Assembly (NCBI GenBank): GCA_032717465.1
Contig: CM064683.1
Span: 41,536,061-41,600,060 of the forward strand
Direction of reading: 5' to 3'
Origin: Coenobita brevimanus
Lineage: Eukaryota > Arthropoda > Malacostraca > Decapoda > Coenobitidae
Length of the DNA stretch: 64,000 nucleotides
Shown here: one piece after another, positions 32,641 to 43,577 of the stretch
Numbering within the stretch: position 1 is the stretch's first letter
How the letters are laid out: each line of letters begins with the position of its first letter
Notes under the pieces: generated by a model
What the model saw: the letters and a program-made list of their open reading frames with translations, nothing else
Databases searched by the model: none
Told to the model about the DNA's origin: nothing
Translations under genes and position numbers: made by a program

Positions 32641-32723
32641 TGGTCAAGGAGGTTTGATTGTAGATACTGTTTGAGTTATATATATATTTTACACTATCTA
32701 TCTATCTTCTATTGCCAGACGCC

Positions 32724-33656
32724 TCAATCCCGTTTGGGGTGGCCACAAACAAATCGCCTCCAAGTCGCCCTGTCCCCCGCCATTTCACTACCCTGCTCCC
32801 AACTCACACCCCCCTCTCTCATATACCTCTCCACCCCATCCCTCCATCTCATCCTCGGTCTCCCCCTCCCTCTTCCACCCTCCACCACACTCACATACAC
32901 TCTCTTCGTCAGTCTTTCACCCTCCATCCTCTCCACATGGCCAAACCACCTCAGTGTGTTCCTCACAACGCTTCCTATCACATCCACATCAACACCACAA
33001 CGCTCCTTTATATCCTCATTTGTCAGCCTGTCTCTCCACGTGACTCCACAGGCTCCTCTTAAATAACTCATTTCCACTGCTCTCACTCTTGACTTGTGTC
33101 CTTCCAACAACGTCCAAGCTTCACTTCCGTACGTTAGAGTTGGTATCACAATACTGTCATGTAGTAACTTTTTTACTTCCATGCTCACTTCCCTGTTTCT
33201 TATCACTGCTTTCAAGGAACCAGCAACCTTTCTTCCCTGCTGTACCCTTTCAAGCACTTCACCCTCCAAACCTCCATCCTTACTCATCACACTACCCAAA
33301 TACTTAAACGTACTCACATTTTCCAATTCCTCACCATCCAACCTCGCTATACATTCACTGACTTCACCTCTCTCAAAGACCATCACTTTACTCTTCCCTA
33401 CATTCACCTTTAGGTTCCGTTTCTTACACACTCTCTCAAACTCATCCACCAAGCCTTGCAGCTCCCCTTCATCTTCACTCAACAACACAGTATCATCTGC
33501 AAACAACAGTACAGGGAGTTTCCAAACACTATCCTCTCTCACCAGGGCCACTCCAACATCCACTACCCTACCTTGTACCTCTTTTATTACCCCATCCATG
33601 TACAGATTGAACAACCATGGAGACATGACACATCCCTGTTTCAACCCAACTTTCAA
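32724..33656 (-). pseudogene. LINE-A reverse transcriptase, C-terminal part
   Basis: 310 codons: VGLKQGCVMSPWLFNLYMDG, the intact catalytic box LLFADDTVLLSEDEGELQGL, FKYLGSVMSKDGG, then the thumb (SLKAVIRNREVSMEVKKLLH, TLTYGSEAWTLLEGHKSRVR) and the C-terminal RWFGHVERMEGERLTKRVYV and GRPRMRWRDGVERYMREGG segments. It ends in CGHPKRD just before the 3' tail. This piece looks intact; it is separated from the upstream RT part by a frame break at about 33655. Confidence 0.88.
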
Positions 33657-34414
33657 AGAGAAAATTCACTTAGTTCACCATCCACACGCACTGCAGCCTT
33701 CGCACCATCGTACATACTCTTCACAGCATTCAACAACTTCCCATCTACTCCATATATTCTTAACACTTTCCACAATCCTTGTCTATCCACCCTGTCATAT
33801 GCTTTCTCCAAATCCATGAAAGCCGCATACAACTTCTTTCCCTTCTCTAGAAACTTTTCCACTAAAGATCTAAGAATGAATATCTGATCTACACAACCTC
33901 TTCCCTTCCTAAAGCCTCCCTGTTCTTCTCCAACTAATTTCTCTGTTCTTTCTCTAACTCTGTCTATAAGTATCCTACCATACACTTTTCCTATTATACT
34001 AAGAAGACAAATGCCCCTATGATTACCACACACTTCTTTTTCCCCTTTTCCTTTGTACAAGGGAATAATTATACCTGACTTCCAATCCTCCGGGACTCTA
34101 CCTTCCTCCCAGGCCAATCTGCACATCTTCCACATCCATTCTACTACTATCTCTCCCCCATGCTTCAGCATCTCACCACACACTCCATCAATTCCTGGGG
34201 CTTTCCCCGATTTAACTTTCTTCATTGCTTCCACAACCTCTATCCTACTGATTTCTACCTGTCTTCTCACCTCCCTCCTTCTCCCAGCCATTCCCCAGCC
34301 ACTTATACTCGCATTACTTCCATCCTCTACGTTCAACAATTCCTTAAAGTGTTCTCTCCATCTGCTCACTTTTTCTCCCTTCTCCACTAGTAATCTACCA
34401 TGTTTATCTTTCAC
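33653..34414 (-). pseudogene. LINE-A reverse transcriptase, N-terminal part
   Basis: 253 codons with KVKSGKAPGIDGVCGEMLKH, EDWKSGIIIPLYKGKGEKEV, HRGICLLSIIGKVYGRILID, EEQGGFRKGRGCVDQIFILR and AFMDLEKAYDRVDRQGLWKV, i.e. RT fingers and the first palm motif. It overlaps the next piece at its end (SEFSL versus FSLKVGLKQG in other copies), consistent with a single small indel. Confidence 0.88.
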
Positions 34415-34728
34415 TCCCTGCTAACTTCACTTCCACCCTGTCTTACTCTTTTCACTTCTCTCCAGAACATTTTCTTACAGTCCCTCCACTTTACACTCAA
34501 ATTCCTTCCAAATTCCTCATCCACTCTCTTCTTACTCTCTCTTACTAATCTTTTCACCTCTCTCTTCCTTTCCACATATAACTCTCTCTTCTGCCTCTCA
34601 ACTTCTTCCACGCCCCTATTTCTCATCCATTCATTGTATGCTTTCTTCTTTTGTGCCACAGCCTGTTTCACCTCTTCAGTCCACCACGCTGTTCCTTGCA
34701 CCCCCTCCGTCTTCTCTTCCTTCCACAC
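34411..34728 (-). pseudogene. LINE-A linker region
   Basis: About 105 codons rich in Lys, Arg and Glu between endonuclease and RT (TAWWTEEVKQAVAQKKKAYN, KKRVDEEFGRNLSVKWRDCK). The WW and MFWREVKR motifs recur in LINE-C, supporting a shared architecture. Joined to its neighbours through frame breaks. Confidence 0.8.
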
Positions 34729-35308
34729 ACCACATCACATGCTGCACATATTTCTTCTGTAAATATCTTACACACACCTTCCACGTCTCCCATCTGCTCC
34801 AATTCATATTTGCCCAATCGTTCCTCCACTTCTCTCTTATACTCTGCCTTTTCTCATCCTCTTGTAACCTTTCCACTCTCCTTGCAACTACTCCTTCCTC
34901 TCGTCTTTCCCTTCTTCTATTCCTCCATCTTACTTGCATCCTAATTCTGGCCACCACCAAGTAGTGGTCAGAAAGTCCACTCCCCCAACCTCTATACACT
35001 CTTGCATCCTTTACACATCTTCGCATCCTTTCATCCACACACACATAATCAATCATTGCCTTCCTTTCATTCAGTTCACCACCCACCCTTCTCATCACTC
35101 GCCATGTATACCTGTGGATCATTTTATGCCTGAAGAGGGTATTGGCTATTACCAACCCCCTCCCAGCACAAATGTCCACTAACGCACTCCCATTCTCATC
35201 TATCTCAGCAGGCACACCCCACTCACCAACTATTCCATCCACCTTCACATTACCAACTTTACCATTCATATCACCGATCAAAAACACTCTCTCATTCCTT
35301 CCAAACAC
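34676..35308 (-). pseudogene. LINE-A AP-endonuclease domain, C-terminal part
   Basis: 210 codons with VFLIGDMNGKVG (the GDxN catalytic motif region), ANTLFRHKMIHRYTWRVMRR, KAMIDYVCVDERM and LSDHYLVVARIR (the SDH catalytic motif). These identify the endonuclease/exonuclease/phosphatase fold used by LINEs to nick the target. The N-terminal third of the domain is missing because the copy is 5'-truncated. Confidence 0.85.
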
Positions 35309-35310
35309 CT

Positions 35311-35743
35311 GTTAGGATATTTGTGTTTTATTTTCATGTGTTTGTCAATTAGGTAGGGTGTGTTATCGAGATGTGGGACCACCTTTCTCATATTGTGTGT
35401 ACCAAAAATATTATCCTTTGCCCTTGCACTAATCCAGGAACATGATAAAGATGCAGTACAGTGTATTTTTTAGCTTGGAGTCAAGAAAGTAACTTAGATG
35501 AGCATTAGTTAATGTCTAGATGGAATTCCAAGATAGTGCCAGTGTGAGTTTAAGTACCTGACAGCCTTCTAAAAAGTCTAAACAAAGGTCAGCTTCAGTA
35601 AATTTGAAATGTTTAAAATCTGAGTAACACACTTCAGTAAATTTTTTAAAGAAATGTAAAAATAATAAAGTTGAGAATGTACACCAATAATTCAAACTAG
35701 TGGAGGGAAAATTATTGAGAATATTGTTAAGAATAGACTTGCC
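35311..35743. other. Unannotated AT-rich DNA
   Basis: No gene, RNA or repeat recognised. Confidence 0.4.
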
Positions 35744-35887
35744 AGAACTGCAACATTGAGGTAGTGGCCATTGTTGATAATTAATGTGCTGTTTAGATAG
35801 GCTTTATTAACTGACAGAACTGCAACATTGAGGTAGTGGCCATTGTTGATAATTAATGTGCTGTTTAGATAGGCTTTATTAACTGTA
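35744..35887. repeat. 72 bp perfect direct duplication
   Basis: Two adjacent copies of a 72 bp segment (AGAACTGCAACATTGAGGTA ... CTTTATTAACTG) at 35744-35815 and 35816-35887, nearly identical, so a recent tandem duplication. Confidence 0.92.
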
Positions 35888-36129
35888 TTTGTCTCTGTGT
35901 TTATTGGGTCTGTTTTGTGTCAAGGTTTGGCTTTTGTTGTGTTGTTGTCCTCTGCTGCTTTGCTCTTTCCTTTTTGCTTTCCTCCTCCTCCCCCTCCTCC
36001 TCCTTTTCTCATCCTTTTCCTTCTCCCTCTTCACCCCTCCTTATATTACCCCCCCCACCTCCCCCTTCTCCTCCTCCTTTTCCATACCACAATCACCATA
36101 CCACCACCATACTGTCTCATTTACCACCT

Positions 36130-37128
36130 CCATCCTTCCTTACCTGCCACCTCCCTCATACCCTGCCTCACCTTCCTCCCCTCCCCTACCCTTCCTCCCC
36201 CCCTACCCTGCCTCACCTTCCTCCCCCTACTACCTTTCCTCCCCCCCTACCCTTCCTCACCTGCCACCCCCATACCCTGCCTCACCTGCCACCCCCATAC
36301 CCTGCCTCACCTGCCACCCCCCCTACCCTGCCTCACCTGCCACCCCCCCTACCCTGCCTCACCTGCCACCCCCCCCCTACCCTGCCTCACCTGCCACCCC
36401 CCCCTACCCTGCCTCACCTGCCAGCACCACCCCTACCCTGCCTCATCTGCCAGCACCACCCCTACCCTGCCTCACCTGCCAGCACCCCCCCTACCCTGCC
36501 TCACCTGCCCGCACCCGCCCTCCTATGCCTCACCTGCCTGCACCCCCCCTCCCCTGCCTCACCTGCCAGCACTCCCCCTACCCTGCCTCACCTGCCAGCA
36601 CCCCCCCTACCCTGCCTCACCTGCCAGCACCCCCCCTACCCTGCCTCACCTGCCAGCACCCCCCCTACCCTTCCTCACCTGCCAGCACCCCCCCTACCCT
36701 GCCTCACCTGCCAGCACCCCCCCTACCCTGCCTCACCTGCCAGCACCCTCCTTACCCTGCCTCACCTGCCAGCACCCCCCCTACCCTCCGTCACCTGCCA
36801 CCACCCCCCTACCCTGCCTCACCTGCCACCACCCCCCACCCTGCCTCACCTGCCACCCCCACCCTACCCTGCCTCACCTGCCACCCCCACCCTACCCTGC
36901 CTCACCTGCCACCACCCCCCCTACCCTGCCTCACCTGCCACCACCCACCCTACCCTGCCTCACTTGACACCACCCCCCTACCCTACCTCACTTGCCACCA
37001 CCCCCCTACCCTGCCTCACTTGCCACCACCCCCCTACCCTGCCTCACTTGCCACCACCCCCCTACCCTGCCTCACCTGCCACCATCCCTCCTACCCTGCC
37101 TCACCTGCCACCCCCCCACCCTGCCTCA
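36130..37128. repeat. C-rich 26-27 bp minisatellite
   Basis: About 37 copies of a unit like CCTACCCTGCCTCACCTGCC plus a CACCACCCCC or AGCACCCCC run of variable C number. The minus strand therefore has repeated GGGGGG and GGG runs. The long Pro/Leu/Thr-rich open frames in all three plus frames arise from the repeat and the lack of A/T-rich stop codons. Confidence 0.95.
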
Positions 37129-37599
37129 CGTACCCAGTGCTGTCTCTTGTCCTATACTATACATGATTGGTGTTACCTCTGTAGTTTGAGTTAGGGTTTA
37201 GCTGCCAGAAATTATCATTCAGAAAGCCTGTCTCATCCAAGACTTGTGGATGTAATGTTGCTCATTGCCTTTCTTCTGGTGCAGGATTGGGCTGTCAGGC
37301 TGTGTAACTGGGAAGCATCTCGTCATGTCAGGGTTGCGAGTCAGCCACACTGCCTGCTTTCCTTCCTTTGGTTTGAGTTGATCTGCCACAAACTGTGTTG
37401 CACAGAAGCAGCCTGTCATCTCACTTGTGATTCTCTTTTGAAGTCAGCTTCCAAAAACAAAGTTTCAGACAAGCAGCCTGTCATCTCGACGATGCTAGAG
37501 AAGCAGCCTGTCATCTCGATGATGCTTTGCCTTGCTTATCTCATTTATGATGTTCTTTGCTGTGCTGTGCTGTGAGCTTCTAAAAACTAAGTTTTAGAG
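37129..37599. other. Unannotated DNA with short CAGCCTGTCATCTC repeats
   Basis: Three spaced copies of AAGCAGCCTGTCATCTC occur near 37404, 37468 and 37500, then a TTTTAGAGAAGCATTCATTT segment that recurs at 38817 and 38938. No gene recognised. Confidence 0.5.
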
Positions 37600-38745
37600 A
37601 AGCATTCATTTATCTCAGTAATGATGTTCTGTTCTTGCTTGTCACATTGATGATGCTTTGCCTTGCTTGTCTCATTTATGATGCTTTGCCTTGCTTGTCA
37701 CATTGATGATGCTTTGCCTTGCTTGTCACATTGATGATGCTTTGCCTTGCTTGTCTCATTTATGATGCTTTGCCTTGCTTGTCTCATTTATGATGCTTTG
37801 CCTTGCTTGTCACATTGGTGATTCTCTCATTGATGATGCTTTGCCTTGCTTGTCACATTGATGATGCTTTGTCTTGCTTGTCTCATTTATGATGCTTTGC
37901 CTTGCTTGTCACATTTATGATGCTTTGCCTTGCTTGTCTCATTGATGATGCTTTGCCTTGCTTGTCTCATTTATGATGCTTTGCCTTGCTTGTCACATTG
38001 ATGATGCTTTGCCTTGCTTGTCTCATTTATGATGCTTTGCCTTGCTTGTCACATTGATGATGCTTTGCCTTGCTTGTCACATTGGTGATTCTCTCATTGA
38101 TGATGCTTTGCCTTGCTTGTCACATTGATGATGCTTTGCCTTGCTTGTCACATTGATGATGCTTTGCCTTGCTTGTCACATTGGTGATTCTCTCATTGAT
38201 GATGCTTTGCCTTGCTTGTCACATTGATGATGCTTTGCCTTGCTTGTCACATTGGTGATTCTCTCATTGATGATGCTTTGCCTTGCTTGTCACATTGATG
38301 ATGCTTTGCCTTGCTTGTCACATTGATGATGCTTTGCCTTGCTTGTCACATTGATGATGCTTTGCCTTGCTTGTCACATTGATGATGCTTTGCCTTGCTT
38401 GTCACATAGATGATGCTTTGCCTTGCTTGTCACATTGATGATGCTTTGCCTTGCTTGTCACATTGGTGATTCTCTCATTGATGATGCTTTGCCTTGCTTG
38501 TCACATTGATAATGTTTTGCCTTGCTTGTCTCATTTATGATGCTGTGCCTTGCTTGTCACATTGATGATGCTTTGCCTTGCTTGTCACATTGATGATGCT
38601 TTGCCTTGCTTGTCTCATTTATGATGCTGTGCCTTGCTTGTCACATTGGTGATTCTCTCATTGATGATGCTTTGCCTTGCTTGTCTCATTTATGATGCTG
38701 TGCCTTGTTTGTCTCATTGGTGATTCTCTCATTTATGATGCTTTG
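37600..38745. repeat. 28 bp minisatellite
   Basis: About 40 copies of a 28 bp unit (GATGATGCTTTGCCTTGCTT, GTCACATT), with variants GTCTCATTTAT and an added GGTGATTCTCTCATT segment that itself recurs at regular steps, so there is a higher-order structure. Confidence 0.95.
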
Positions 38746-39141
38746 CCTTGCTTGCCTCGTGATGTCCTTTGTGTTGCTGTCTTTGGTCTGTTGTCAGCTT
38801 CAGAAAAAAATACTGAGTTTTAGAGAAGCATCCATTCATCTCGCTGATGATGCTCTGTGGCTTCCTGTTTTTTATGATGGCCTGTTGTCTTCCCGTTTTT
38901 TATGATGCCTTGCCTAACCTGAGCTTGCATATACTAAGTTTTAGAGATGCATCCTTTCATCTCGTTTATGCTGCTCTTTGGTATGATGCTTGCCATTGAA
39001 TGTCTCGTGATGCCCTTTGTGTTTGTCTCCTGCTGCTGTTGTCATAAGTGTAGCATCCATTATGTCATTGTCAGGTGTATTGAAACCATCAGGTTTATGA
39101 TGCAATTTATTGGAGTTGCTGTCACGTGTCATACTCATGTC

Positions 39142-39251
39142 ACTTACCTTTTATAAGTTCTTTTGTAATGTCCTTCCAGTGTCTCCTCTTGGTGCTGTCA
39201 CTAAGAGAAGACACACTGGAAGGACATCACAAAAACTTATAAAAGGTAAGT
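39142..39251. repeat. Long near-perfect hairpin (49 bp arms)
   Basis: Left arm 39142-39190 (ACTTACCTTTTATAAGTTCT ... TCCAGTGTCTCCTCTT) pairs with right arm 39203-39251 over nearly the whole length with a 12 bp loop and few mismatches. Both arm ends carry a GTAAGT splice-donor consensus, one on each strand. It could be a foldback transposon remnant, a microRNA-like precursor, or an inverted duplication of an exon end. Confidence 0.8.
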
Positions 39252-39515
39252 CACTTATTAGACATTGTAAAGACATAATAAAAGACAGTGTTCAATCGAC
39301 TTAGTTTTATTCTCACAGCATGGTATACAGGGGAGGCCGTAAGGGTGAAAATGGCAGACCATCGAGATAGGGCCTGCCCCGGCCCCAGATACCTCTCAAT
39401 GCGCCCAGAACCCGATCATCCATTACTACCTGTCTATGCCTTGCAATACCCCATACTGCTGAGACCACATGACACTCCAGCAGTAAAGGAGTACCAAGAC
39501 ATAGGCAGGAAATAA
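39204..39515 (+). other. Candidate two-exon mini-gene end
   Basis: The right arm of the hairpin ends in AAAAG|GTAAGT (intron from 39246). 73 bp later there is a good acceptor, TTTTATTCTCACAG (ends 39318). Reading frame TKRRHTGRTSQKLIK continues in phase across this intron into WYTGEAVRVKMADHRDR ... YQDIGRK and a stop at 39513-39515, overlapping an AATAAA. Composition is ordinary and GC-richer. No domain is recognised, the upstream start is not clear, and a minus-strand frame is also open here, so this is weak. Confidence 0.25.
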
Positions 39516-39519
39516 AGGA

Positions 39520-40303
39520 TGAACAGGGCTCCATATCAATTATGCATTGCTGATACAAACATCACCAATGCATAAATATACATTAACACAACTCAACCAA
39601 AAATGACTGCCATACATCAAACCATCATTGGGAGAAACTCATTTCTATTAATTTATATAATACCTAGCTAAGACTACCTATGTTAATTCATTATAGCAAG
39701 TTTATGTCTGTACTGACGGCTGTATCATATTTAATATTACCATGTGGCAAGGCATTCCTTCAGCAGACTGATAACACTGATTAACCCCTGAAAGACTGGC
39801 ATCAGAACGTTTTGACACGCTCAGGACGGGCATACTGGCGTGTGGGGGAAGGGGGCCATGGGTGGAAGGGTGGTCGTGGTAGGGGTGGGGTGGGGTGGGG
39901 TGGGCTGGGGGTGCATGATCACATATGCAGACATCAGTCTTTTCGGAGTTGATTCAAATATTTTCATCTTATAAAACTATGTTCTCAATTTATTCAATCC
40001 CTTATCTCACCCATACTATCACCAGAAAACCTCAGCTAAGTAAAGTTCTCTTGTATTAAAATATAACTATCATCAAACCCAAAAAACAATACAAACGCTA
40101 AAATCCGATGTATTATTTTCAAGTACATCCTGTTTACCAGAATTTTTTCTTGCAATGTTAATCTTGTATCCATTGTCCTCAAACTTGTAATAAATTACTG
40201 TTAACCATTAACCTGCAACATTCAAGTTTTTACCAAGACATTACAGCTAATGTGTCAGTTTTTAGGTATACAGTGTCTGCAATAATGAATGGGAGTCAAA
40301 GGG
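39520..40303. other. Unannotated DNA left of the LTR element
   Basis: AT-rich, with a G-rich patch (about 39840-39912, GGGGTGGGGTGGGG). No gene seen. Confidence 0.45.
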
Positions 40304-40899
40304 TGTCATAAAGACTTTGTAGTTACTTGTAGAGAAGTATATTTTAGACTTGTGGTCGAGCGGCTTTTATATCTTGTAGTAGCTTCCCCACCAAATGTCA
40401 TGTAGTGACAGGAGAGGTAAAGAATAGTATGGGACTATTTTTATTTGTCTTGGAAATATTAACAAGTCTCTCACACGGAACAAATATAAGTCCCGGGTAG
40501 CTACCTCCCTGTCTCGCTATCTGTCTCTCTCTCAAATCGCTAAGCCCTTCTTCCGTGACCTGTCTCTAGGGTCGCTTGTCTCCTACTCTCTCTTTCCTAA
40601 AATCTGGTGTAGCAGGGGTGTGTCACGTGTGTTCCTCGTGGATGGAAAGCTTAAGGAGCCTGTGTGTGAGTATGTGTGTATATGTGTGTGCATGGTTACC
40701 AGATCTTTGTTCACGAGAGGACTGCTGACAGCTAACTGCATCATCTCCTTACTGGCCGCTGTCGTCAGCTTTCCTCAGTGTTAAGAGTGTGTAAGCATGT
40801 TTAGCACTGCTCGATTCTCGCAGATACAACACCTTCTCATCATCTGACTCCCTGCTTCTATCTATCTATTTATCTATCTATCTATTATGTAGTCCTACA
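40304..40899 (-). repeat. 3' LTR
   Basis: 596 bp, TG...CA ended on either strand. Element-sense features: TGTAGGACTACA at its 5' edge (a small palindrome), then a GATA microsatellite, and near the 3' end a TATA-like TATAAAAG (plus 40364-40371), leaving a short R-U5 of roughly 35-40 bp. Compared with the other LTR it has one extra 16 bp of GATA-type repeat. Confidence 0.95.
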
Positions 40900-41359
40900 T
40901 TTGCTCGGCCGCGCAAAAATGGCGTACCATCGACATTTAATAGTTATAACATATTAATACATACTACATACACATTATAATGAACTTATAAGCTAATTAA
41001 GTAAAATATATAATATTGTAAAGTAACATAATTGTATGAATATTGTATACATATATTATTCATAGTAAATAGTGATTATTCAGTAATATTACATTTTAAA
41101 TAAGTTGTATACATATTTGAATAAATGCATTAAAGTAAATTATTTAACTGTAATACAGTATGTACTTGGGATATTATAGTGAAATGCATACATGCAAGAA
41201 TAAAAATAGTTTAAAATTAAGATTATTGTAAGAGTTATTAATATTTCATTTAAAGATAATGGTACTGGTTTGCCATATATGGGTCATTCTTCTTTGTATT
41301 ATTATTATTATTATTATTTTTTTTTATATGATTAATACTATATACAAAATATATACACT
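40900..41359 (-). other. 3' untranslated segment of the element
   Basis: Very AT-rich spacer between env stop and 3' LTR. The polypurine tract expected next to the LTR is not obvious: the adjacent element-sense bases are GCGCGGCCGAGCAAA, only weakly purine-biased. Confidence 0.7.
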
Positions 41360-42959
41360 TCATTCAGGGTGGTTAACTGTGATGTTAACTCTCCCCCCAC
41401 TAAATAATGACTCCAAATTAGCAATTCTTGCATGCATTCTGTGCATTGCGAACAGCAGTACTGCAACTACAATGCAGAAGATTATAAAGACAGAAGGTGC
41501 TTGGCTATACACGTAATATGGGTTGAACATACTCAAACTCAAATCTTCCCAGGGCTTCATTGTTTCATTGATCAGCTGCATAGTTTCAAACTTAGGTGAA
41601 GTCAGCTTAATACTTGTGCTCATGTTTAAGTTCACATTAGGCAGTGGGTGGAAATGTTTGTGTGTATGGTTGATAATGGCGTAGTGATTGATGGTGGAAA
41701 AAGTAAACATGGATGGTGTAAATACCGCACAGTAGTCTGGTGCTATGTATAATCCTGATGCTGATGTATGAGATGGTGGTATATCTGGACAGACTATGTA
41801 AACTGATGTGTTATGAGGGAAATAAAAAAACCGAGTGTCCAATGCGTTGATGGTGTACAAGTTTATCTGGAGCAAAAGTGAAGTTGCAATGATGATGAAT
41901 ATTGTTATTGCTGATGATAGCCATTTCACAAGGGACCGTATCAGTAGGCTGAAACGTGAAAATGTACGCAGGACAAAGATGAACAGCATGTAAGGATGTG
42001 CGGCACTTTCGCTCAATCGTTGACTCACTTGCGAAAGTGACAGTGTCTCGTCTCTTGGAGACCATGATGAGTTCGGTGTCTGTGTTGATGTTGATGATGA
42101 CCAAAGTGTTGTTATTTTTATAGGGAAAAGGGTGTATTTGGTATACTGTGAACAGGTCTTCAGTGATGAATGGTACATGAACTATCACTGATGTTGGTGT
42201 TAGTGTTGCTTCTAAGTACGGGTAATATTGCATAAATTCCCTACTGCGGAACAATGGCTTCAATTTATGTTTATGTATGCCTTGACTAACTATCTGACGT
42301 AGCTCATGAACTGGGAGTAAGTCATTTGTGATCTTGCCATCACCAGCATTCGAAATTCCTTGCATAAGTGCCCTGAAACGATCTCTAGTGTTCTCTAATT
42401 GTAGTAGAATCGTGTCAATATGTTCTGTGATGATGGAGAAGTGCTGGAAAAGAGTAACGTTGCCCTCTAATTCATTTATTTTATCTACACTCTCGAGAGC
42501 TACGTTTTCTGCTTGTTTCAGATTTTTCACAATTGTCTTCATTGCTGAGTTCTGTCCTGTGATGAATTTATCCTGGTATGTTAGTACCTGAGCTATCTTA
42601 TTAAATTTGTTGTTTATTTCTTTAAGGTCATCCTCTGTAGCCAATCCAAAGATGTTCCCAAGAACTGCGCCGCCCAGATCGAACAAACCGCGCTTTTGGC
42701 GAGTACGTGTGATATTGTTCCTGTCACTCAGTACCTCCGTTCCATAAGATGGGAGATCTTGGATCATGACGAGCATAGTTAACTTCGCCTGTTCTAGTTT
42801 CCATTTCGCTAACTTCACCATTTCATCCACTTCCTTGGTGTTATGTGCTTGTGAAACATAATTCCCTATCTTGAAGTCCAGAGTTTGCATCGGCGTCGCA
42901 AGTCTTTCTAGATAAGTAGGTAAGTCATACAAGTAATCTAGACTTATTTCAGTACTCAT
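41360..42959 (-). pseudogene. env: Envelope gene, baculovirus F-like, frame-broken
   Basis: Two minus-strand frames cover it. The first (42959-41811) has a basic furin-type site RTRQKR near residues 85-90, followed by GLFDLGGAVLGNIFGLATED, a hydrophobic fusion-peptide-like stretch typical of insect F-like envelope proteins, then coiled-coil-like heptads and a Cys-bearing ectodomain. The second (to 41360) supplies the C-terminal ectodomain, a membrane span (VFIIFCIVVAVLLFAM, near 41440-41495) and a short cytoplasmic tail. The frame changes in or near a T run on the coding strand (A run, plus 41824-41830). No clear signal peptide follows the ATG at 42959; the frame is open upstream to about 43066 and may start via splicing. 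Confidence 0.85.
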
Positions 42960-43060
42960 GACGTCCTTGACGATTGTAGTCGTGGCCGTTGGAGCTATGA
43001 GGCATCCTTGTCGTACTATATGCTTGGGGTCTAGGTGCGCATATACTCTTACTATGTAAC

Positions 43061-43076
43061 CTACCGAAAAAAAAAA
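43061..43076 (-). promoter_or_regulatory. Possible env splice acceptor
   Basis: On the element strand a T10 run followed by CGGTAG|G (AG at 43062-43061) sits just upstream of the open env frame, the form of a 3' splice site. Errantiviruses and retroviruses make env from a spliced RNA. Position and use here are inference. Confidence 0.4.
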
Positions 43077-43577
43077 TCTATTAATTTCCTATAAAGCTGT
43101 GGTTGATGATAGTGATGATGTGCGTTACGGTTGACTGTGATTTCATTTATAGAAGGAGTTTAAATTGATATTTAATTCTCGTAAATGATGTACTGTAGAT
43201 TTTATTGGAAAAGTTGCACCTATGTTCGATTGTTTGGTATATGACCTTAATTTATTTTTGTAATCATTGTTGTGTTCTTGCTTGGTTTCTTGAGGTACGT
43301 TCACCTGTTCGGTTGTATCCGAGGCTGAATAATTATGTGATAATTCCCTTGAAACTCGTTTTAAATGGTCAATATGAACTTGTTTTTCCTCGCCACTTGA
43401 AAGTGACTTAATTAAAACTTTGTTTGCTTCTATGTTAATTACTCTGTATGGGCCCTCAAATTTAGAGGATAATTTATTGTCTCATATGAATGATACCGTA
43501 AACAATGTCTCCTAAGCTGATAGGTGAATCTTTTGCCTTCTTGTTAAATGCCTCCGTCATTTCTTCCTTGGACATCG

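Larger units (their letters stand above)
32697..35310 (-). mobile_element. Longest LINE-A copy (endonuclease end to 3' tail)
   Basis: On the minus strand, 2.6 kb from inside the endonuclease domain (35308) to the tail GGCCACCCCAAACGGGATTG, AGGCGTCTGGCAATAG and GATA (32697). The coding region splits into four frames: 35308-34676, 34728-34411, 34414-33653 and 33656-32724, so three frame breaks. The 5' end is truncated within the endonuclease. This is the best reference copy of LINE-A in the window. Confidence 0.9.

Noticed and set aside
35889..37194. Three overlapping Pro-rich plus-strand frames of 350-425 codons
   Set aside because: All three frames are open at once over a C-rich minisatellite, so openness is compositional, not selected.
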